A stretch of DNA of 64,000 nt from Theodoxus fluviatilis (lineage: Eukaryota; Mollusca; Gastropoda; Cycloneritida; Neritidae): positions 62,501 through 126,500 of the forward strand of contig JAWQFJ010026896.1 of the NCBI GenBank assembly GCA_034096865.1, read 5' to 3'. Under the pieces are notes generated by a model that did not search any database, was not told the origin of the DNA, and saw nothing but the letters and a program-made list of their open reading frames with translations. The translations under genes and the position numbers were made by a program. Shown one piece after another: positions 53,671 to 63,310 of this stretch. Each line of letters begins with the position of its first letter. Within the stretch, counting starts at the first letter, position 1.

Positions 53671-54867
53671 ATGGTGTGGGTCATAGACCAACGAAAAACG
53701 GACAGCAAGGACACCCAATCAAGCAGTGAAGATGGTAATGCCCAAAAATATTTCCCCGAGTCATCTGATCAAGACGACACCGAAACAAGCTCCAGTGACA
53801 CCAGCAAAGATGAATTCAGTTTTTACAATTACGAAAACTTTATGCATAGCCTTCTGGAGGCCGTCCTTAACATTGAAGAAACTCCTAGATTTTACACGCA
53901 GATGGACCTGAGCGAGATACCCAAGATATATGCACCTCTTCCCCTGTTTCTCACTGATCTGTTGAAGCAACACTTCAGCGATAAAAATGGACCCGAACAG
54001 GTATTACTATTTGTTCGTTTGATCAATGTGGTCACGAGAAACTTGAAAAGATGTAGAGACACGCTTCTTCTTGAGACGGCCAACATTTTGGTTCCCATTG
54101 CCTTCAATGCTATTGTAGATATTTTAGTTCAGTATTCACTCAATTCCGAAAAGGACCAGAAACATTCTTCATCTAAAAACTGCAAACCTGCAGAACAGAA
54201 CAACACTCCTGAGAAACAGGTCAACAGTCCGGTCGGAAAAGGCGATAAATCTAAGAAAAAGACTGGCAGACGTGTAAAGAAGATTGAAGGATCTCAAAAA
54301 CACACCGACATACAGCCCGAACAGCAAAGTGATTGGACCCGACCGTATGATGTACTCGAGCAGAGCGACAAACCTACACATCAGAGGGACAAAGCTGTTC
54401 ATGGGAGCAGTCAGTCTGAGAGGGAGGTCTTAGCGTCTATATTACGCCCCGAGAGACCAAAACGGCGACACGACAGCTCTGGGAGAAAGTCTGTCAGATT
54501 TTTGGACTGGGAAAAAGAAGCGGCTAGAAGTGGTAGAGCTTTGAAAAGTGCTCAGGCTCTGCTGATGTGCTTCTCCTGGCAACATAAGTACAAGGGCATG
54601 AGAGTGGAGACATGGTCTGAGCATTTCTCAGCCCAGTGCACGTCCACTCAAATTGCGGTCCTCAAGGCCTTCGTACGCGCCGTGAATGACAAGGTGCGCA
54701 GGATGACTGCAGAAAATATTCCAGATGACCCATTCATTAAAGGTTTGAAGATCCTCATTACCATAGGTGAGTGTTCCGACGCATTCACATCGCTTTTAAA
54801 GGATGAGGTGACAAAATCTAAGGATCAACCAGGAAACTTCTTCCAGAAAACGGAGCTAGGGCAATAA
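53671..54867 (+). CDS. N-terminal segment of E4-E2-like protein
   Basis: 398 codons from an ATG in good context (CAAAAATGG) to TAA at 54865. Residues 1-45 are acidic and Ser-rich. About 50-165 is a helical segment (FMHSLLEAVLN, LPLFLTDLLKQHF, VLLFVRLINVVTRNLKR) of unknown family. About 165-280 is hydrophilic Lys/Gln-rich linker (GKGDKSKKKTGRRVKK). About 285-390 is a second helical segment with SVRFLDWEKEAARSGRALKS and LKAFVRAVNDKVRRM. I recognise no domain in this part alone. The frame stays open beyond the TAA to 55320, so the stop is probably a lesion. Confidence 0.55.
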   Translation: MVWVIDQRKTDSKDTQSSSEDGNAQKYFPESSDQDDTETSSSDTSKDEFSFYNYENFMHSLLEAVLNIEETPRFYTQMDLSEIPKIYAPLPLFLTDLLKQHFSDKNGPEQVLLFVRLINVVTRNLKRCRDTLLLETANILVPIAFNAIVDILVQYSLNSEKDQKHSSSKNCKPAEQNNTPEKQVNSPVGKGDKSKKKTGRRVKKIEGSQKHTDIQPEQQSDWTRPYDVLEQSDKPTHQRDKAVHGSSQSEREVLASILRPERPKRRHDSSGRKSVRFLDWEKEAARSGRALKSAQALLMCFSWQHKYKGMRVETWSEHFSAQCTSTQIAVLKAFVRAVNDKVRRMTAENIPDDPFIKGLKILITIGECSDAFTSLLKDEVTKSKDQPGNFFQKTELGQ

Positions 54868-55320
54868 CTTTCCGTCAGTCTTATCCCTAGGACAGGCAAG
54901 GAGACCCTGGAATTGGAACATGATCGTAACATTTCCTGGCTTTTTGATGTCTACGGAGATGCATCACATTGGCCAGAACCTCATTCTACGGAGAAGGACT
55001 ATATCATCCATCCATTTGAGCTGGGCGTGAACGAGATCCAATCAATGCTGAAGACTGCTTTCAGGCGGCTGTTGGATTCGGATGACACGTACCAGATTGA
55101 CTCTGCCCTGACGTGGGCAGCGTCAGTGGCCAACAAGAACGTCTTACGCAGCGTCATTGCTGACTCCGTCCTCGCAGCCACTTCCGGATGCTGTGGTGAT
55201 GCGTACATGCAGAACTTCTGCGGGATGGTTCTTCATTGGTACGAGTTCAACGCCCTCAAGTTCCAACCGTTGGACCTCTGCTGTGCTTCCTCTCCCTCGT
55301 GTCGTCTGCACGGACAGTCT
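54868..55320 (+). pseudogene. Start of Ufd2 core region
   Basis: Same frame as the preceding segment. EIQSMLKTAFRRLLDSDDTY, then ALTWAASVANKNVLRSV and AYMQNFCGMVLHWYEF correspond, from memory of the family, to the UBE4 region where a helix is followed by ALAYMAALVNRN and a FMLNFLSVLQ-like helix. The frame stops at TGA 55321 just after SPSCRLHG, at the point where the family continues as PKCRI. The continuation lies in the next frame. Confidence 0.5.
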
Positions 55321-55483
55321 TGAAAGGAGGAAAATCCAACAGGAAGACAGGAAGGACAAGAAAAATCATTCCGCCATACTTCTGATCGATTATTTTCATT
55401 TGTGTTCACAGGTCATTAGCATCAGCAGTCTGCCAGCTATGTTACGCTCGAGACGAATGCAGATATCATTCGTGACCAGGTAA
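55290..55483 (+). pseudogene. Ufd2 core, frameshifted segment
   Basis: The second frame gives VVCTDSLERRKIQQEDRKDK and then YFHLCSQVISISSLPAMLRS, where UBE4 proteins have a helix ending LSILPSCRRYIRR. It ends at TAA 55484; the same frame then continues open through 57397. Confidence 0.45.
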
Positions 55484-55486
55484 TCA

Positions 55487-57397
55487 AATTTCCTTCGTAA
55501 TGTCGCAAAGCAATACTTTGAAGTAGAAAATTTCCACCGAAAACTTTACCTGGGGGAAGTATGGAACAAAACACATTGCGATCTAGTCACCGCTTTCTAC
55601 ATAGAAATGTGCAGGTTGCTATTGGAACTCATACACAAAGCTGATGACGACAATAACGATTCCACTACAGAATTGCACGAAGAAATGTTCTCAATGATTC
55701 CACAATTGTACTTCCGAGACATGTCAGACTGGTTCATTGTCACCAGCGAAATAGGTATCGTTTTTGAAAACATCGAGCAGCCATTGGCTGATTTCTGTCT
55801 TGAATTTCTTAAATGCATGGATCTATTTGGAAGTCCGCAACTTCAGTACAAGATGTTCAGGCTTTTCTTTACACTGGGATTCCATGAGAGGTACGCTGTG
55901 TGTGTGGAGCCAAAACTACGTCAAAATGTGGAGCTTCTGACCTCTGCTTTTCTGCGAATATATGTGGATGTGTCGGCTATAGATGGCCAACGCATCAACC
56001 GGGGACCATTCATCTATTCTTTTGCCAGATGGCACATGGGGAGACTGTTCCTGAAGCTCCTGATCAGGCCCGAAAGTAAAGTTCCTATCTCCACGGAAGC
56101 ATCCAAGAAGAGTTTCCCGAATTTTCTCGCTGCGGTTCTCGACACTGTATGTTACGACATCCTGCTCTATCTCACAGCTCGATGCAAGTATTTTAACAGA
56201 TTTTGCAAGCTGAAAGCAACGCGTGGGATAGTCTGTCGCCCAGAAATCAGTGTCAGAGGATACAGTTTCTGGAACAGTGACCGTGACAGGAAGAACGCTT
56301 CGGATGTGCTGGCTACTTCATTCATGATGCTCAAACTCTTTGGGGAAATGCCGCTCGTAGCAACCTGCTTTGTCAAGCCCCCACTGGCTTCGCAAGTAGC
56401 GTCAGCAATTCGATGGATGATTGTGTACTACTTTGGATGTAATCGACACATGTCTACCTCTACCGAACAATGTCGTTTTGAGCTTACCACGGTCCAATTA
56501 CAACTATTTTCCTTCCTTTTAAGCGTGGCCAGACTCGACCACAGAGATGGAACGGGTTTAATTGACTCTCTCGTGGACAGCACTCATCTGAAACTGGAAA
56601 TCTTGGACCATTTACAAATTATGGTAATGGAGACAGCAAACAAGGATAAACGGGAAATTACATTTTTCAGCAACATCGATCTGGTACTCGGAGAACAAAA
56701 GCGTCTTCAAAGCCAAAAACACGAACAAAAAAACAGCGAAAGGATATCGTGTCCGTTCTGTGGGCCTCAGTTGCGGTCAATGGACATTGACATAGTCAAT
56801 ACCTACAAGGAAACTATGAGCGCATTTCAGTGTGCTACGACCAACCTCGTAGTGTCGCATACCTTCCGAGCCATTCTGCAGACGACTGACCCGTGGTCAT
56901 TCAAGACTGACACTTTGAAGATGGAGCTGAGAGAGCTGCCAGAAAGTCTTGTGGTTCATCGTGACGGCACAGGCCTTGTTGTACGAGACGACAATCGCTT
57001 AGATGTCCTGCGCATTCTGTTGTCGGGACCGGTGCGCACGCCGTACTGTCGCGGACTGTTCATCTTTGACGTCTACTGCCCAAAAGACTACTCCAGAGCT
57101 CCTCCTCATGTCTGCCTCCTAAATCCAGGACACGAGTCGGGATTCAGCATAATATGTCGTCGCATCAACAAAGAAGTGGCCAATATATTGAACAGGCCCT
57201 TATTGGAGAGCATCGTGCGTTCAACCTCGGTGCTCACAGTGCATTCTCTGAAGAAGCTGGTGGGGTTCCTGGGTGAAATGCTCTTTGCGAGAGGCCTTTC
57301 ATTCGGGAAGCACTCTGGTGGTGAGAAAAAAGAGCCCTTACCCAGTGACAACGCCGTTATGCAAAAACAGTACAGGACTCAAGTGCTGACTGTTTAA
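55487..57397 (+). CDS. Ufd2/E4 core and catalytically dead E2-like fold
   Basis: Open for 636 codons; the first ATG is 55607. MFSMIPQLYFRDMSDWF, DFCLEFLKCMDLFGSPQLQY, VELLTSAFLRIYVDVSAIDG and FLAAVLDTVCYDILLYL follow the UBE4 order (LPEFYVED, helices, LL..L..Y.DVE, F.N.LLND..YLLDE). After a linker with CPFC, the stretch from about 56800 matches the BIRC6/UBE2O E2: YKETMSAFQ, RLDVLRILLSGPVRTPYCRG, FIFDVYCPKDYSRAPPHV. Where active family members have GKVCLSIL, this reads KEVANILN: the Ala codon at 57179-57181 replaces the catalytic Cys. That predicts a UEV-like ubiquitin-binding role, not transfer. No U-box is present. The family alignment is from memory and needs a profile search. Confidence 0.6.
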   Translation, partial: NFLRNVAKQYFEVENFHRKLYLGEVWNKTHCDLVTAFYIEMCRLLLELIHKADDDNNDSTTELHEEMFSMIPQLYFRDMSDWFIVTSEIGIVFENIEQPLADFCLEFLKCMDLFGSPQLQYKMFRLFFTLGFHERYAVCVEPKLRQNVELLTSAFLRIYVDVSAIDGQRINRGPFIYSFARWHMGRLFLKLLIRPESKVPISTEASKKSFPNFLAAVLDTVCYDILLYLTARCKYFNRFCKLKATRGIVCRPEISVRGYSFWNSDRDRKNASDVLATSFMMLKLFGEMPLVATCFVKPPLASQVASAIRWMIVYYFGCNRHMSTSTEQCRFELTTVQLQLFSFLLSVARLDHRDGTGLIDSLVDSTHLKLEILDHLQIMVMETANKDKREITFFSNIDLVLGEQKRLQSQKHEQKNSERISCPFCGPQLRSMDIDIVNTYKETMSAFQCATTNLVVSHTFRAILQTTDPWSFKTDTLKMELRELPESLVVHRDGTGLVVRDDNRLDVLRILLSGPVRTPYCRGLFIFDVYCPKDYSRAPPHVCLLNPGHESGFSIICRRINKEVANILNRPLLESIVRSTSVLTVHSLKKLVGFLGEMLFARGLSFGKHSGGEKKEPLPSDNAVMQKQYRTQVLTV

Positions 57398-57600
57398 CGG
57401 CATGCTTTTGCAGCTCAGATATCCTCCTCGTGGCACGGGACACATTGTCCGATTGCACTTCACACTCCTGCAGAATTTGATACTGACCCAGTGTGTACTG
57501 TGGTACAACGACTACAAAGGGGGGGTACTGCATCGAAAAGCTCATGTGGTACATGACGAACTTTTATCACGAAGTTCAGAAGCTAGATATGTCATTTTTG
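57398..57600 (+). pseudogene. Frameshifted C-terminus of the E2 fold
   Basis: In the third frame NGMLLQLRYPPRGTGHIVRL and HFTLLQNLILTQCVLWYNDY match the order of the BIRC6 E2 C-terminal helices (MLEQIRNP...VIHKHFYLK...). After the G7 run at 57523-57529 the protein moves to the first frame (GGYCIEKLMWYMTNFYHEVQ). Both shifts must be crossed to reach the repeat tail. Confidence 0.5.
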
Positions 57601-58563
57601 ACAAAGAACGTGGGAAACACGTCTAGAACTGACATCAAAGATCACCAGGGACAAAACAAAGGAAATCTGCAACAAAAGGAAGGAAAGCAGCAAAGAGAAA
57701 AGGGTCAGCAACACTTGAACATCGACAAGCAAAGAGAAGAAAAGAGCCATGAAAAGAGTGAAAACACTGGGCAAGTGAAGAAAGAGACTCAGGCACAGGG
57801 CAAACATCAGCAAGGTGGCGACCAAGAACAGACGAAAGACAAGCAGCTAGAGAAAAAGAAGCAAACGCAGAAGAATAGGAACCAGCCACAGACTGCATAT
57901 CATCTGGAGAAAGAAGCAGATCAGCAACAGAAGTAAAATGAACAACAACAAATGGAAGAAGACCAGCAACCTACGAATGTCGGCGAACAGCAGATACTCG
58001 ACAAGCCAAAGACAGAAGAGGGTTGGCTGCAAGAGCAACAGATTCGGCAGCAGAGCGAAGGGGATGAGCCGCAGAAGGAGGAGAATCCTCAACAGACAAA
58101 GGATGTTCAGTAATTGTCGGAAGAGGGCCAGCGAAAGACAGAAGTCGGCCAGCAAAAGGAAGACGAGGAACAGACTGTAGAAACGCAACTACAGCGGGAA
58201 GAGGATGAGCCACATACGGCAGAGAATGTAGAACTAGAGGAAGATGACAAGCGAGAACAAATTGGCCAGAAACACGCTGAAGAGAACCTAGAACCAGCGA
58301 AAGATGACAAGCAACAAAAGAAAATGGACAAGGAAGAGACTAGAGAAAATCAAGAAGTAGAGAAAGATGGCGAGCAACACCAGAAAACGGACCAGTAAGA
58401 AACTGAAGAGAATCTAGAACTAAAGAAAGACGACGAACAACACGAGAAAATGGCACAGGAAGAGATTAGAGAGAATAATGCAGGAGAAAAAGATGATGAG
58501 CAACAAGAGAAAATGAACCAGGAAAAGACAGAAGAGAAACGGAAAAAGATGTGTCGTACTCAG
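57600..58563 (+). pseudogene. Gln/Glu/Lys-rich repeat tail (63-bp units)
   Basis: One frame runs from 57600 to TGA 58561, interrupted only by TAA at 57934, 58111 and 58396. Composition is Gln/Glu/Lys/Asp. From about 58246 it resolves into 21-residue units built on DDEQQEKM(D/N)QEETRENLEx(E/K)K, at least four copies. The 58396 TAA aligns with a Glu/Lys codon in the other units, so it is a single-base lesion. Predicted as a coiled or disordered tail; function unknown. Confidence 0.6.
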
Positions 58564-58642
58564 TGATGTTTGTTAGCCAAAAAGGCTGATGCCATTGGTG
58601 AAGAAATCAAGACTGACTTTTTAGGCCCAAAGATGGTCAAAA

Positions 58643-58648
58643 CAATAA
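58643..58648 (+). terminator. Candidate poly(A) signal after the E4-E2-like locus
   Basis: AATAAA in AACAATAAAATTATTG, with a second one (CAAATAAAATAC) near 58682, about 80-120 bp after the final TGA. Confidence 0.5.
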
Positions 58649-58689
58649 AATTATTGTCGCAAAACATGATGAGACAGAACAAATAAAAT

Positions 58690-59710
58690 ACAAGAAATGA
58701 AAACTGAAATTTATGTTATGCGAAGGTCGTAGTGCTCTGCACTCGAAACACTGTCATGCTCATGTGTTTTTTCTTCTTTGTGATCATGTAGAATTTCTTT
58801 TCTTGAGCTGTTCAATGTATTACCTTTAAAGGTAGGTTACTTAAAATCAATGCTTTAAATTGTTTCAGTGAATGCGAAGCAGTCATAGCGGTGTGTTGCA
58901 CATAGTGAATTTATAACAAATTATCAAAGAGCCATAGTAAGAGTGGTGCTTAGGCCTCGAGCAAACGGACATGTTTAGTTTCAAAGTGGTTTGATTATCA
59001 TCTCTAGGAAGTACTCGGTCATTTTGTTGACGCATGATTGTTGAAAACACGGCTGACAGCGAGGCCAGAACTGAAGCAAAACGAAAGGCACTTAGCCGGT
59101 TGTACAAAGAAAGGTTTATGATCTGAGCATGAATGAACCATGACCAATTCCATTTGAAAACGCGGACGTTTGGTTACAAGACGTAGAAAAATTGTTTCCA
59201 CGCTTGCATTTACTGAGGTTAATCGTATATAGCCAATTTGGTCATTGTATTGTATCACATGTCGTGTCAAGTTCATGTTTGTCAACAACTTGAAATATTT
59301 TTTACATTACCGAGTTTATCGCTTGTATTTTGTTCCTGCCGACGGGGAGAAATTGCACAGATGATGGTACTGCAGAAAAAGTTTTAGGGAAAAATAAACT
59401 GTCTTTGTAGTCCTTTTTGGATTGCTTTACACATTACAGCTATATTACTCAAAAGAAATTTGACACAGCTCTAGTAGAGACTGATGAAGACACCACTGCC
59501 CATACTTCAATGTGGATAGTTTCATTGAACATTTTTCATTTTAAATCTCCTTGTCATTTTCATGATACGCTTTGCGGATTGTTGAAGCAGTTTTTTTGTG
59601 TATCTACACTGGAAACAAAAATAAAATTTTAATCGTTTTATGCATGGCTCGTCTTTGTTTTCCTTCGTCTCTGAAACTCTTCTAAAACTTTTTTACAAAC
59701 GGACGACCAA
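58690..59710. other. Intergenic DNA
   Basis: No recognisable gene; an AT-rich stretch with short frames. Confidence 0.5.
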
Positions 59711-59912
59711 CACGCACGCGTACACACACACGCGCGCACACGCACAGGCACGCACACACGCGCGCGCGCACATGCACACGCACGCACACACATACAATCA
59801 CGATTCACCCATGCCTGGATTGCAATAAATTCTGTCTGTCTCTCTCTGTCTCTGTCTCTCTCTGTCTGCCTGTGTGTCTCTCTGTGTGTCTGTCTGTGTG
59901 TCTATGTCCTTG
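59711..59912. repeat. (CA/CGCA)n and (TCTG/TC)n microsatellites
   Basis: CACGCA-type repeats at 59711-59795 and TCTGTCTC-type repeats at 59834-59905. Confidence 0.9.
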
Positions 59913-60389
59913 GTCCACGGTCCATCATTGACACAAGTTATCGACCTTGATGATCTGATGTAGTCCTGACAACTTTATCGGCATGGGCAAGAACGTAAGA
60001 GCTCTACCTTCTGATAAGAATGGAAAATAAATGATAGCCTAAAAAACTTTTCAATTCAGCGCTTATCAACTGAACTGCACATCCACAGCAGTCTGCAAGC
60101 AGACAACAGCTCCAGAGCCAGAATCCATGATCTAACACGATTGACGGAAGCCTACCAGATTACAGAATGTTTACAGCATCGATACCGCCCGTTGAGAACA
60201 CAAGGCCACAGACCACAGGTCCTAAGAGCCACAATTAGAGATGTAAAGTTATGGTGCTCTTTTTTATGTTGCAACTTATCCACCCGTTGAAGGGTGCTCA
60301 AACCGCACACAGCTACTCCCTGGTCATCGGGCCACTCTTTCCATCATTTCAACACCATCTCAACTCCCTAGGAAGCCTGCAATCAGGCT
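59913..60389. other. Intergenic DNA
   Basis: Weak frames only; nothing recognisable. Confidence 0.45.
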
Positions 60390-60570
60390 GCGGATAAACG
60401 CACTCCTGGGTGTGGAGACGCAAAGTGAGTAAAGTTCCTTGTCCAAGAATGGAACTTTAGGAACCGCGCAGCTTCGAACGCCGTACCAACCAGCAGCAAG
60501 CGGCCGCAGGTTAAGCGCGCTGACCACTCGGCCATGAAGGAAGTCCAACGTTTCCAAGATTGGCATGTGC
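60390..60570 (-). mobile_element. tRNA-headed SINE copy, minus strand
   Basis: The minus strand has an A-box-like TGGCCGAGTGGTCAGCGCG, a B-box-like CGGCGTTCGAAGCTG, then the body GTTCCATTCTTGGACAAGGA and CACACCCAGGAGTGCG. Same plan as the copy at 25328-25500. Confidence 0.65.
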
Positions 60571-60887
60571 TTGCCTTAGACGACAAAGACGTCTGAAACA
60601 AAGGCGTATTGCAGTGTCCATTCACCTGAACGCAGCTGAAGTCTTCCCTTGTCTTGACGCAGTCTCTGCTTTTCTGAGTTGGGGCTGCGGTCTCATGTCG
60701 GTGCCATCGACATCACCGTCGAAATGAACATCTCGCAGACCCGCCCACCGCGCGCATCGCCAGCCAATCGGCGCGCGTGTATTAATCACCATGGCATGCC
60801 GTTTCCACGTGGCAGCAGTTTTTTTTTAAACAACAATGATAGTATGGCATTATTTTGCTCAAACACACGAGAATTTATTTTTGGGAC
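60571..60887. other. Intergenic DNA
   Basis: Nothing recognisable. Confidence 0.4.
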
Positions 60888-60989
60888 TTTCACCCCCGGT
60901 CGCCAGTGCGCAGCGCCTAATACTCTGTCTCTTTTGCCGAAGTTTTAAACAGAGTATGAGGCGCTGCGCACTGGCGACCGGGAGTGAAA
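60888..60989. repeat. 41-bp inverted repeat (foldback hairpin)
   Basis: The arms 60888-60928 and 60949-60989 are reverse complements with two mismatches, around a 20-bp spacer. The spacer CTCTTTTGCCGAAGTTTTAA is repeated directly after the right arm (60992-61010), so the right arm sits between two direct repeats. Confidence 0.9.
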
Positions 60990-61014
60990 GCCTCTTTTGC
61001 CGAAGTTTTAATGT

Positions 61015-61130
61015 GGCATAAGCACCTTGCCGAATGATGCAACTCAAGGATCGCTGCTGGATTGAACACCGTACCTGCCAGTCGCAAGGCGAGCGTCCTT
61101 ACCACTGGCCTAGAGGCCTGACCAAGCGGA
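61015..61130 (-). mobile_element. SINE fragment, minus strand
   Basis: The minus strand reads an A-box-like TAGGCCAGTGGTAAGGACG, a B-box-like GGTGTTCAATCC and the body start GAGTTGCATCATTCGGCAAGG, matching GAGTTGCATCATTGAACAAGG at 25415-25436. Truncated after about 115 bp. Confidence 0.55.
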
Positions 61131-61161
61131 CTCGTGTTTAGAAATAAACTGTGCTTACGCT

Positions 61162-61196
61162 ATAATAATAATAATGATAATAATAATAATAATAAT

Positions 61197-61282
<86 letters not shown>

Positions 61283-61305
61283 TAGTAGTAATAATAATAA
61301 TAATA
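61162..61305. repeat. (TAA)n microsatellite at LINE tail
   Basis: About 45 TAA units, slightly degenerate at both ends. On the minus strand it follows the AATAAACTGTATTATT end of the CR1/L2-like LINE, so it was probably seeded by that element's 3' tail. Confidence 0.9.
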
Positions 61306-61457
61306 CAGTTTATTCATACGCACATACCTTCCCTTAACAGGCAAGCTCATGGCGTTTACAATTTAAAGAATCAACACTTATACAACCGCTCAACACTACA
61401 TTCCTACAAAAACTCACACATTATACATATAAACTAAAAAATAAAACCTAAGATCCA

Positions 61458-62525
61458 TGGACGGTCCTAAGCTACGAGAAGGCTTTTGACAGCGTGGACA
61501 GGGTCCCCGAGAAAATCACCAGCATCATCAGAAACTCTTACGAGGGACTTTCATGCCGAGTAGTCCATGGAGGGCAACTTACAGAGGCATTCCAGGTACA
61601 GACAGGAGTGAGACAAGGCTGTTTGTTGTCGCCGTTTTTGTTCCTGCTGGCCATCGACTGGGTCATGAAAACATCCACAGCAGGAAAGAGAAACGGCATC
61701 CAATGGACGCTGTGGTCACAACTTGATGACCTCGATTTTGCGGATGACCTGGCCCTTCTCTCCCACACCCAGCAGCAGATGCAGGAAAAGACCAGCATTG
61801 TGGCAGACAACTCTACTCGCCTTGGCCTCAACATCCACAAAGGGAAGAGCAAGCTCCTGAAAGTCAACTCTAACAACACATCGCTCATCACACAGAATGG
61901 CGAAGCGCTAGAAGAAGTGGACGACTTCACCTACCTTGGCAGTATTGTCAACAAGCAAGGTGGAACCGACGTAGATGTGAAGGCAAGAATTGGAAACGCC
62001 AGGACAGCTTTCCTCCAACTGAAAACATTTGGAGTTCAAGAGACCTGTCCATCAAAACAAAGATCAGGATTTTCAACACCAATGTTAAGTCTGTTCTGCT
62101 CTACGGCGCCAAAGCATGGAGGACCACTGTAACCACCAATAAGAAGATCCAGACATTCATCAACACATGTCTGCTCCGCTTTCTACAGATACGATGGCCT
62201 GAAAAGATCAGCAACGAGGAGCTCTGGCAGCGCACAAACCAACAATCAGCAGACCAAGAGATCATTCAAAGGCGCTGGAGATGGTTATGGCACACATTAC
62301 GCAAACCGGTCTCAAACACCACCCGACAGTCCCTTTCATGGAACCCGCAAGGGAAGAGAAAGAGAGGTTGACCTCGAAACAGTTGGCGCCGAGACCTGGA
62401 CGCCGATGTCAAGAGAACAGGCCACTCTTGGGGACAGTTGGAAAAGATTGCTCAGGACCGGGATGGCTGGAGAACCCTTGTTAGCGGCTTATGCCCCAGG
62501 AGGGGTCAAAGGCGAAGATAGATAG
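61458..62525 (+). mobile_element. 5'-truncated LINE with 8-bp target duplication
   Basis: Flanked by AAGATCCA (61450-61457 and 62526-62533), ends in (GATA)n and begins in mid reverse transcriptase: a standard truncated target-primed insertion. It landed in the 3'UTR of a minus-strand LINE. Fragments of a related family lie at 29745-30205. Confidence 0.85.
61470..62515 (+). pseudogene. Reverse transcriptase fragment of the inserted LINE
   Basis: YEKAFDSVDRVPEKI (motif A), VRQGCLLSPFLFLLAIDWV (motif B) and DLDFADDLALLSHT (motif C, catalytic FADD) are in frame to about 62035. A missing A in a short A run then shifts the frame, and it continues [39 protein letters not shown], a TGA in place of an Arg codon, NSWRRDLDAD and DRDGWRTLVSG to a stop near 62520. 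The encoded protein would be the C-terminal two thirds of a reverse transcriptase lacking its fingers and the endonuclease. Confidence 0.8.
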
Positions 62526-62569
62526 AAGATCCAATAGAACAAACTATACAATATACATAGTAGGCTAGG

Positions 62570-63310
62570 TTAAGTAAGGTGAAGCAGCTTAGCGGGAAAA
62601 GCGGATCGGAAGAGGTGGGTCTTTAGAGCACTTTTGATTTGGAGCAGAGTGTCAGAATGACGGACTGAGAGAGGCAGACTATTCCAGGTTACAGGTCCAA
62701 TATACGAGAAGGCACGCTGTCCTTGAGTTTTCTTGTTACGACGGGGGACCTTAAGCATTCTAGATTCAGCAGCTGAGCGTAGAGATCTGGAGGGCGTGTT
62801 GACTGTAAGAATTTCTGTAAGAGCGTGTGGTGCGGTGTTGGTGATGGCCTTGAAGCACAAAGTAGAAAGTTTATAATCTATTCTCTGAGAGATGGAGAGC
62901 CAGTAAAGTGTATGTAGGAATGGAGACACATGGGTACGCTTGGGACATAAAAAAGCATAGCAGCACAATTCTGAACTTTCTGGTGTTTATTAAGCAGAGT
63001 GTCAGGGATGCCGGCGAGAAGAGACCATAGTCGAGACGAGACAGAACAAGTGATGTGATGATCGTTTTGGTGGCCTGCTGAGAAAGATAATGACGAATGG
63101 CACTAATTTTCCTAAACTCGTAATATGCTAACTGACATTGTTGACATGAGCACTCGTTGACAGATCATCGTCAAACATGACGCCTAAATTTCTAACAGAC
63201 TGAGAGAAGACGATGTTACTGTGACCAATGGTTAGTTTGAGGGCCTGATCAGTTTTGCCTCCACCGCCCACCAGGAGTGCTTCAGTTTTTGAGTCCAAGG
63301 GAAAAAAACT
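62570..63310 (-). pseudogene. ORF2 C-terminal fragment of CR1/L2-like LINE
   Basis: The last 132 codons are intact (62570-62968). Upstream a stop near 63125 and a frame change near 62960 separate them from the reverse transcriptase thumb-region sequence. No function left. The family normally encodes endonuclease plus reverse transcriptase of about 900-1000 residues; only the last quarter remains. Confidence 0.75.

Larger units (their letters stand above)
53671..58563 (+). pseudogene. Decayed E4-type ubiquitin factor (Ufd2/UBE4-like core) fused to a BIRC6/UBE2O-like E2 fold
   Basis: A plus-strand locus of 4.9 kb without recognisable introns. In order: a Ser/Asp/Lys-rich N-terminal region; a segment matching the Ufd2 core of E4 ubiquitin-chain elongation factors; an E2 fold of the BIRC6/UBE2O type where UBE4 proteins have a U-box; a Gln/Glu/Lys-rich repeat tail. 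The order of similarity is colinear with both families, so this looks like one ancestral protein. It is broken by in-frame TAA at 54865, 55484, 57934, 58111 and 58396, and by frame changes near 55295, 57385 and the G7 run at 57523-57529. With no introns and several lesions it is probably a retrocopy or dying gene. Alternatives are assembly errors or a spliced gene whose introns I cannot see. Confidence 0.6.
61306..63310 (-). mobile_element. CR1/L2-like LINE, 5'-truncated, minus strand, interrupted by a second LINE
   Basis: The minus-strand coding part runs from about 63310 to 62570: KTEALLVGGG, IVFSQSVRNLGVMFDDDLST, AYYEFRKISAIRHYLSQQATKTIITS, LSRLDYGLFS, then LHTLYWLSISQRIDYKLSTL and FSYIGPVTWNSLPLSVRHSD. 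This is the standard CR1/L2-type ORF2 C-terminal order. The 3'UTR is cut at 62526/61458 by another LINE and resumes at 61457, ending AATAAACTGTATTATT and the (TAA)n tract. One in-frame stop (after VNNVS) and a frameshift break it. Confidence 0.8.
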
